From JALONO01 sp038209965 (GTDB lineage Bacteria; Bacteroidota; Bacteroidia; Cytophagales; Thermoflexibacteraceae): 22,315 bases of DNA. Both the position numbers and the translations under genes were made by a program. Within the stretch, counting starts at the first letter, position 1, and each line of letters opens with the position of its first letter. The stretch lies in assembly GCA_038209965.1 (NCBI GenBank), contig JBBQXF010000079.1, forward strand, positions 1 through 22,315, in the 5' to 3' direction. The notes below the pieces were generated by a model. That model made no database searches, was not told the origin of the DNA, and was given only the letters and a program-made list of their open reading frames with translations. Below, piece by piece: positions 20,742 to 22,315 of this stretch.

Positions 20742-21769
20742 TCAAACACTGGTTGGGAGTTAGCTTGGTCTGCTTTGCCTTGGCCGCTTTTTTGCCCAAG
20801 GGCGCTGGGCGTCCGCCCGACAAGGAAAAACTGTCGGAATATGGCTTCTTTTCCGGCAAGATGGCCCTGCAAGTGCCACAGGCCGGGGTGCAGCCCTATC
20901 AACTCAACACACCGCTCTTCTCCGACTATGCCGAAAAGCTCCGGTTTGTGTACCTGCCACCGGGCACGGCTGCCCAATACCATCCTACCGAGGTGTTGGA
21001 TTTTCCCGCTGGCACGGTATTGATCAAAACCTTTTACTACCCCATTGACTTTCGCCAACCCGGGAAAGGGCGGCGCTTGATCGAGACCCGCCTGCTCATC
21101 AACGAAGGCGAAGCTTGGCAGGCACTCACCTACGTGTGGAACGACGACCAGACCGAGGCCCTGCTCGAGGTGGCAGGTGACACCAAAAAAGTCGCTTGGA
21201 TCAACCCCGAAGGAAAAAAACAGCAACTGGACTATCAAATTCCCAATGTAAACCAGTGCAAGGGCTGCCACAATATGGACGAACAGTTGCGGCCCATTGG
21301 CCCCACGGCCCGGCAATTGAACGGCAGCCTTGACCACGGCCCAGCCAACCAACTGGCCCATTGGCAGGCCCAACGCCTGCTCCAAGGATTGCCCGACTTG
21401 GCGCAAGTGCCCCGGGCCCCCGTGTGGGACAATGCCCGCACGGGCAGCTTGGCCGAGCGGGCGCGAGCCTACCTGGACATCAACTGCGCCCACTGCCACC
21501 GGAGCACTGGCCCCGCCAAAACCTCCGGCCTGCTGTTGGATTGGCAGGAGCAAAACCCCACCAAGTTGGGCATATTCAAAACCCCGGTGGCCGCTGGCAA
21601 AGGTTCGGGCAACCTCCAGTATGACATAGTGCCCCAAAAGCCCGAAGCGTCCATTTTGCTGTACCGCCTGCACAGCACCGATCCCGGCGAGCGGATGCCC
21701 GAACTGGGCCGCCAATTGGTTCACCGCGAAGGCATGGCGCTGATCAAAGAGTGGATCAAAAGCCTTTAG
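20738..21769 (+). CDS. SO2930/HNE_0200-family diheme c-type cytochrome
   Basis: 343 residues from the ATG at 20738. The signal peptide (MIKHWLGVSLVCFALAAFLP) fixes this start; the frame is open to 20690 but those codons overlap the previous gene. Two CxxCH haem-attachment sites are visible: C174-KG-C177-H178 and C250-AH-C253-H254. The N-terminal half (GVQPYQLNTPLFSDYAEKLR, FPAGTVLIKTFYYP, LIETRLLINEGEAWQALTYV) matches the conserved non-haem part of the TIGR03806 family, and ERMPELGRQ near the end could supply an axial Met. The protein would be an exported electron carrier or redox enzyme. The known association with the beta-helix gene and the 4-bp overlap argue that the two form one functional unit, whose substrate is unknown. 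Confidence 0.88.
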   Translation: MIKHWLGVSLVCFALAAFLPKGAGRPPDKEKLSEYGFFSGKMALQVPQAGVQPYQLNTPLFSDYAEKLRFVYLPPGTAAQYHPTEVLDFPAGTVLIKTFYYPIDFRQPGKGRRLIETRLLINEGEAWQALTYVWNDDQTEALLEVAGDTKKVAWINPEGKKQQLDYQIPNVNQCKGCHNMDEQLRPIGPTARQLNGSLDHGPANQLAHWQAQRLLQGLPDLAQVPRAPVWDNARTGSLAERARAYLDINCAHCHRSTGPAKTSGLLLDWQEQNPTKLGIFKTPVAAGKGSGNLQYDIVPQKPEASILLYRLHSTDPGERMPELGRQLVHREGMALIKEWIKSL

Positions 21770-21892
21770 CCGGTTGTGTTCCCTCGATTATCGCAGGGTA
21801 GCCCGCCGTTTCCCACGCACTCATACCGTATCCAACAACCCAATGCCCCCCTCCATTCATTAGGTATTAGATGCCAAACCCAGCGTGTAAGT

Positions 21893-21915
21893 TTTTGGCC
21901 AAAAGTTAAACTTTT
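21893..21915 (+). terminator. AT-rich palindromic cluster, possible terminator
   Basis: TTTTGGCCAAAA (21893-21904) overlaps AAAAGTTAAACTTTT (21901-21915), which runs into a T-rich stretch (TTCTTTTG). It lies 124 bp after the cytochrome stop codon. The hairpins are short and AT-rich. Nothing else was recognised in 21770-22040. Confidence 0.3.
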
Positions 21916-22040
21916 TTCTTTTGTCCGGCAGGTTATCAACAAAGTGCAATCGCAAATTAATTGGGTGCAACTTTTATTAAATTAACAACGTTCTTGAAAT
22001 AAAAATGTGGCAATTCTTTTTTTTTGATTTTGTGATTGCT

Positions 22041-22048
22041 TATATTTG
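22041..22048 (+). promoter_or_regulatory. TAnnTTTG promoter box for the right-edge lipoprotein gene
   Basis: TATATTTG, an exact consensus match, ends 20 bp before the ATG at 22069. TTTG-like runs lie 14-18 bp upstream of it. Confidence 0.5.
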
Positions 22049-22068
22049 ATGGAGCAACAGATATAAAG

Positions 22069-22315
22069 ATGGAAAATAAAACCCTGAACTACACGACCCT
22101 AACCACCTTGATCGCTGTGTGGGCAATGCTTGTAGTGAGCTGTAGCAGCCCGCAGAAAGCGACTGGAGTGCGCTACTCCACCAAAAAAGAGGGGCGCAGC
22201 CATACTGTCACCAAAAAATATAGTCCGTCGAGTTTATTCGCCATGTCAGCCAAGGGAAAATCAGGTAAGATTTCCCGAGGAGCTGATTTGCCGTGCCCCG
22301 ACTTTAAGCGCACCG
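22069..22315 (+). CDS. Lipoprotein, N-terminal 82 residues (runs off right edge)
   Basis: The frame is open from ATG 22069 to the window end (82 codons plus one base). A hydrophobic segment (about residues 11-23) leads to a lipobox LVVSC with the lipidation site at Cys25, then a Ser/Lys-rich region (SSPQKATGVRYSTKKEGRSH, then KKYSPSSLFAMSAKGK). It is therefore probably exported and lipid-anchored. There is no recognisable domain in the part that is visible, and the C-terminal part lies outside the window. Confidence 0.65.
   Translation, partial: MENKTLNYTTLTTLIAVWAMLVVSCSSPQKATGVRYSTKKEGRSHTVTKKYSPSSLFAMSAKGKSGKISRGADLPCPDFKRT

Noticed and set aside
20684..21724. Minus-strand open frame opposite the diheme cytochrome gene
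   Set aside because: The plus strand encodes two CxxCH sites and a signal peptide in a conserved pair; the antisense frame has no recognisable features.
1..22315. CRISPR array, tRNA or rRNA genes
   Set aside because: No regularly spaced short repeats and no T-loop or rRNA-like segments were seen by eye; a tRNAscan or Infernal run would settle this.

Overview
The window looks like a Bacteroidota chromosome, probably a Cytophagales- or Saprospirales-type environmental lineage. TAnnTTTG promoter boxes (the known Bacteroidetes -7 element) lie upstream of many genes, Shine-Dalgarno sequences are nearly absent, and family content (DUF5916 protein, secreted M14 peptidase, secreted ADP-ribosylglycohydrolase) fits. 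The genus cannot be fixed from the sequence. There are two compositional zones: an AT-rich accessory block (1 to about 2830) and a GC-richer core-like region (2838 to the right end) with heavy TTG/GCC (Leu/Ala) codon use, which leaves many long antisense shadow frames.

Accessory block (1-2832). It holds two ends of an IS1182-like insertion sequence: a copy entering from the left edge with the intact 5' end of its transposase gene (minus strand), and a 336-bp decayed copy at 1419-1754. Between and after them lie AT-rich genes: a YodC/DUF2158-type small protein, an Rpn/PDDEXK_2 recombination-promoting nuclease, a 226-aa protein of unknown function, and a 51-codon orphan C-terminus resembling a restriction-modification methylase. 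The genes are separated by imperfect hairpin elements ending in CCGTTAGG, which resemble integron attC sites. Removing the decayed IS in silico rebuilds an attC-like element that aligns with the second one at 2532-2676, and both IS copies abut a GTTRG core at the same point. I read the block as an integron-like cassette array (no integrase in the window) used as a landing site by an IS. This is the most unusual part of the window.

Core-like region. In order: a DUF5916/CBM9-like outer-membrane protein (minus); a 24-aa secretion-leader remnant; queA for queuosine in tRNA; rmlA and rmlC for dTDP-rhamnose; a 550-bp spacer with a strong hairpin module; a large secreted M14 zinc carboxypeptidase (minus); selD; a secreted ADP-ribosylglycohydrolase; mnmA for 2-thiouridine in tRNA; an UlaG-like metallo-hydrolase (minus); a UPF0316 membrane protein; a SAM methyltransferase; a hotdog thioesterase; a beta-helix protein overlapping by ATGA with a diheme cytochrome c gene; and the start of a lipoprotein gene cut by the right edge.

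How they work together. Three genes concern tRNA or selenium modification (queA, selD, mnmA) but do not form an operon. rmlA-rmlC is a partial rhamnose operon. The beta-helix/cytochrome pair is a recurrent exported two-gene unit of unknown function. No rRNA, tRNA, CRISPR array or origin was recognised.
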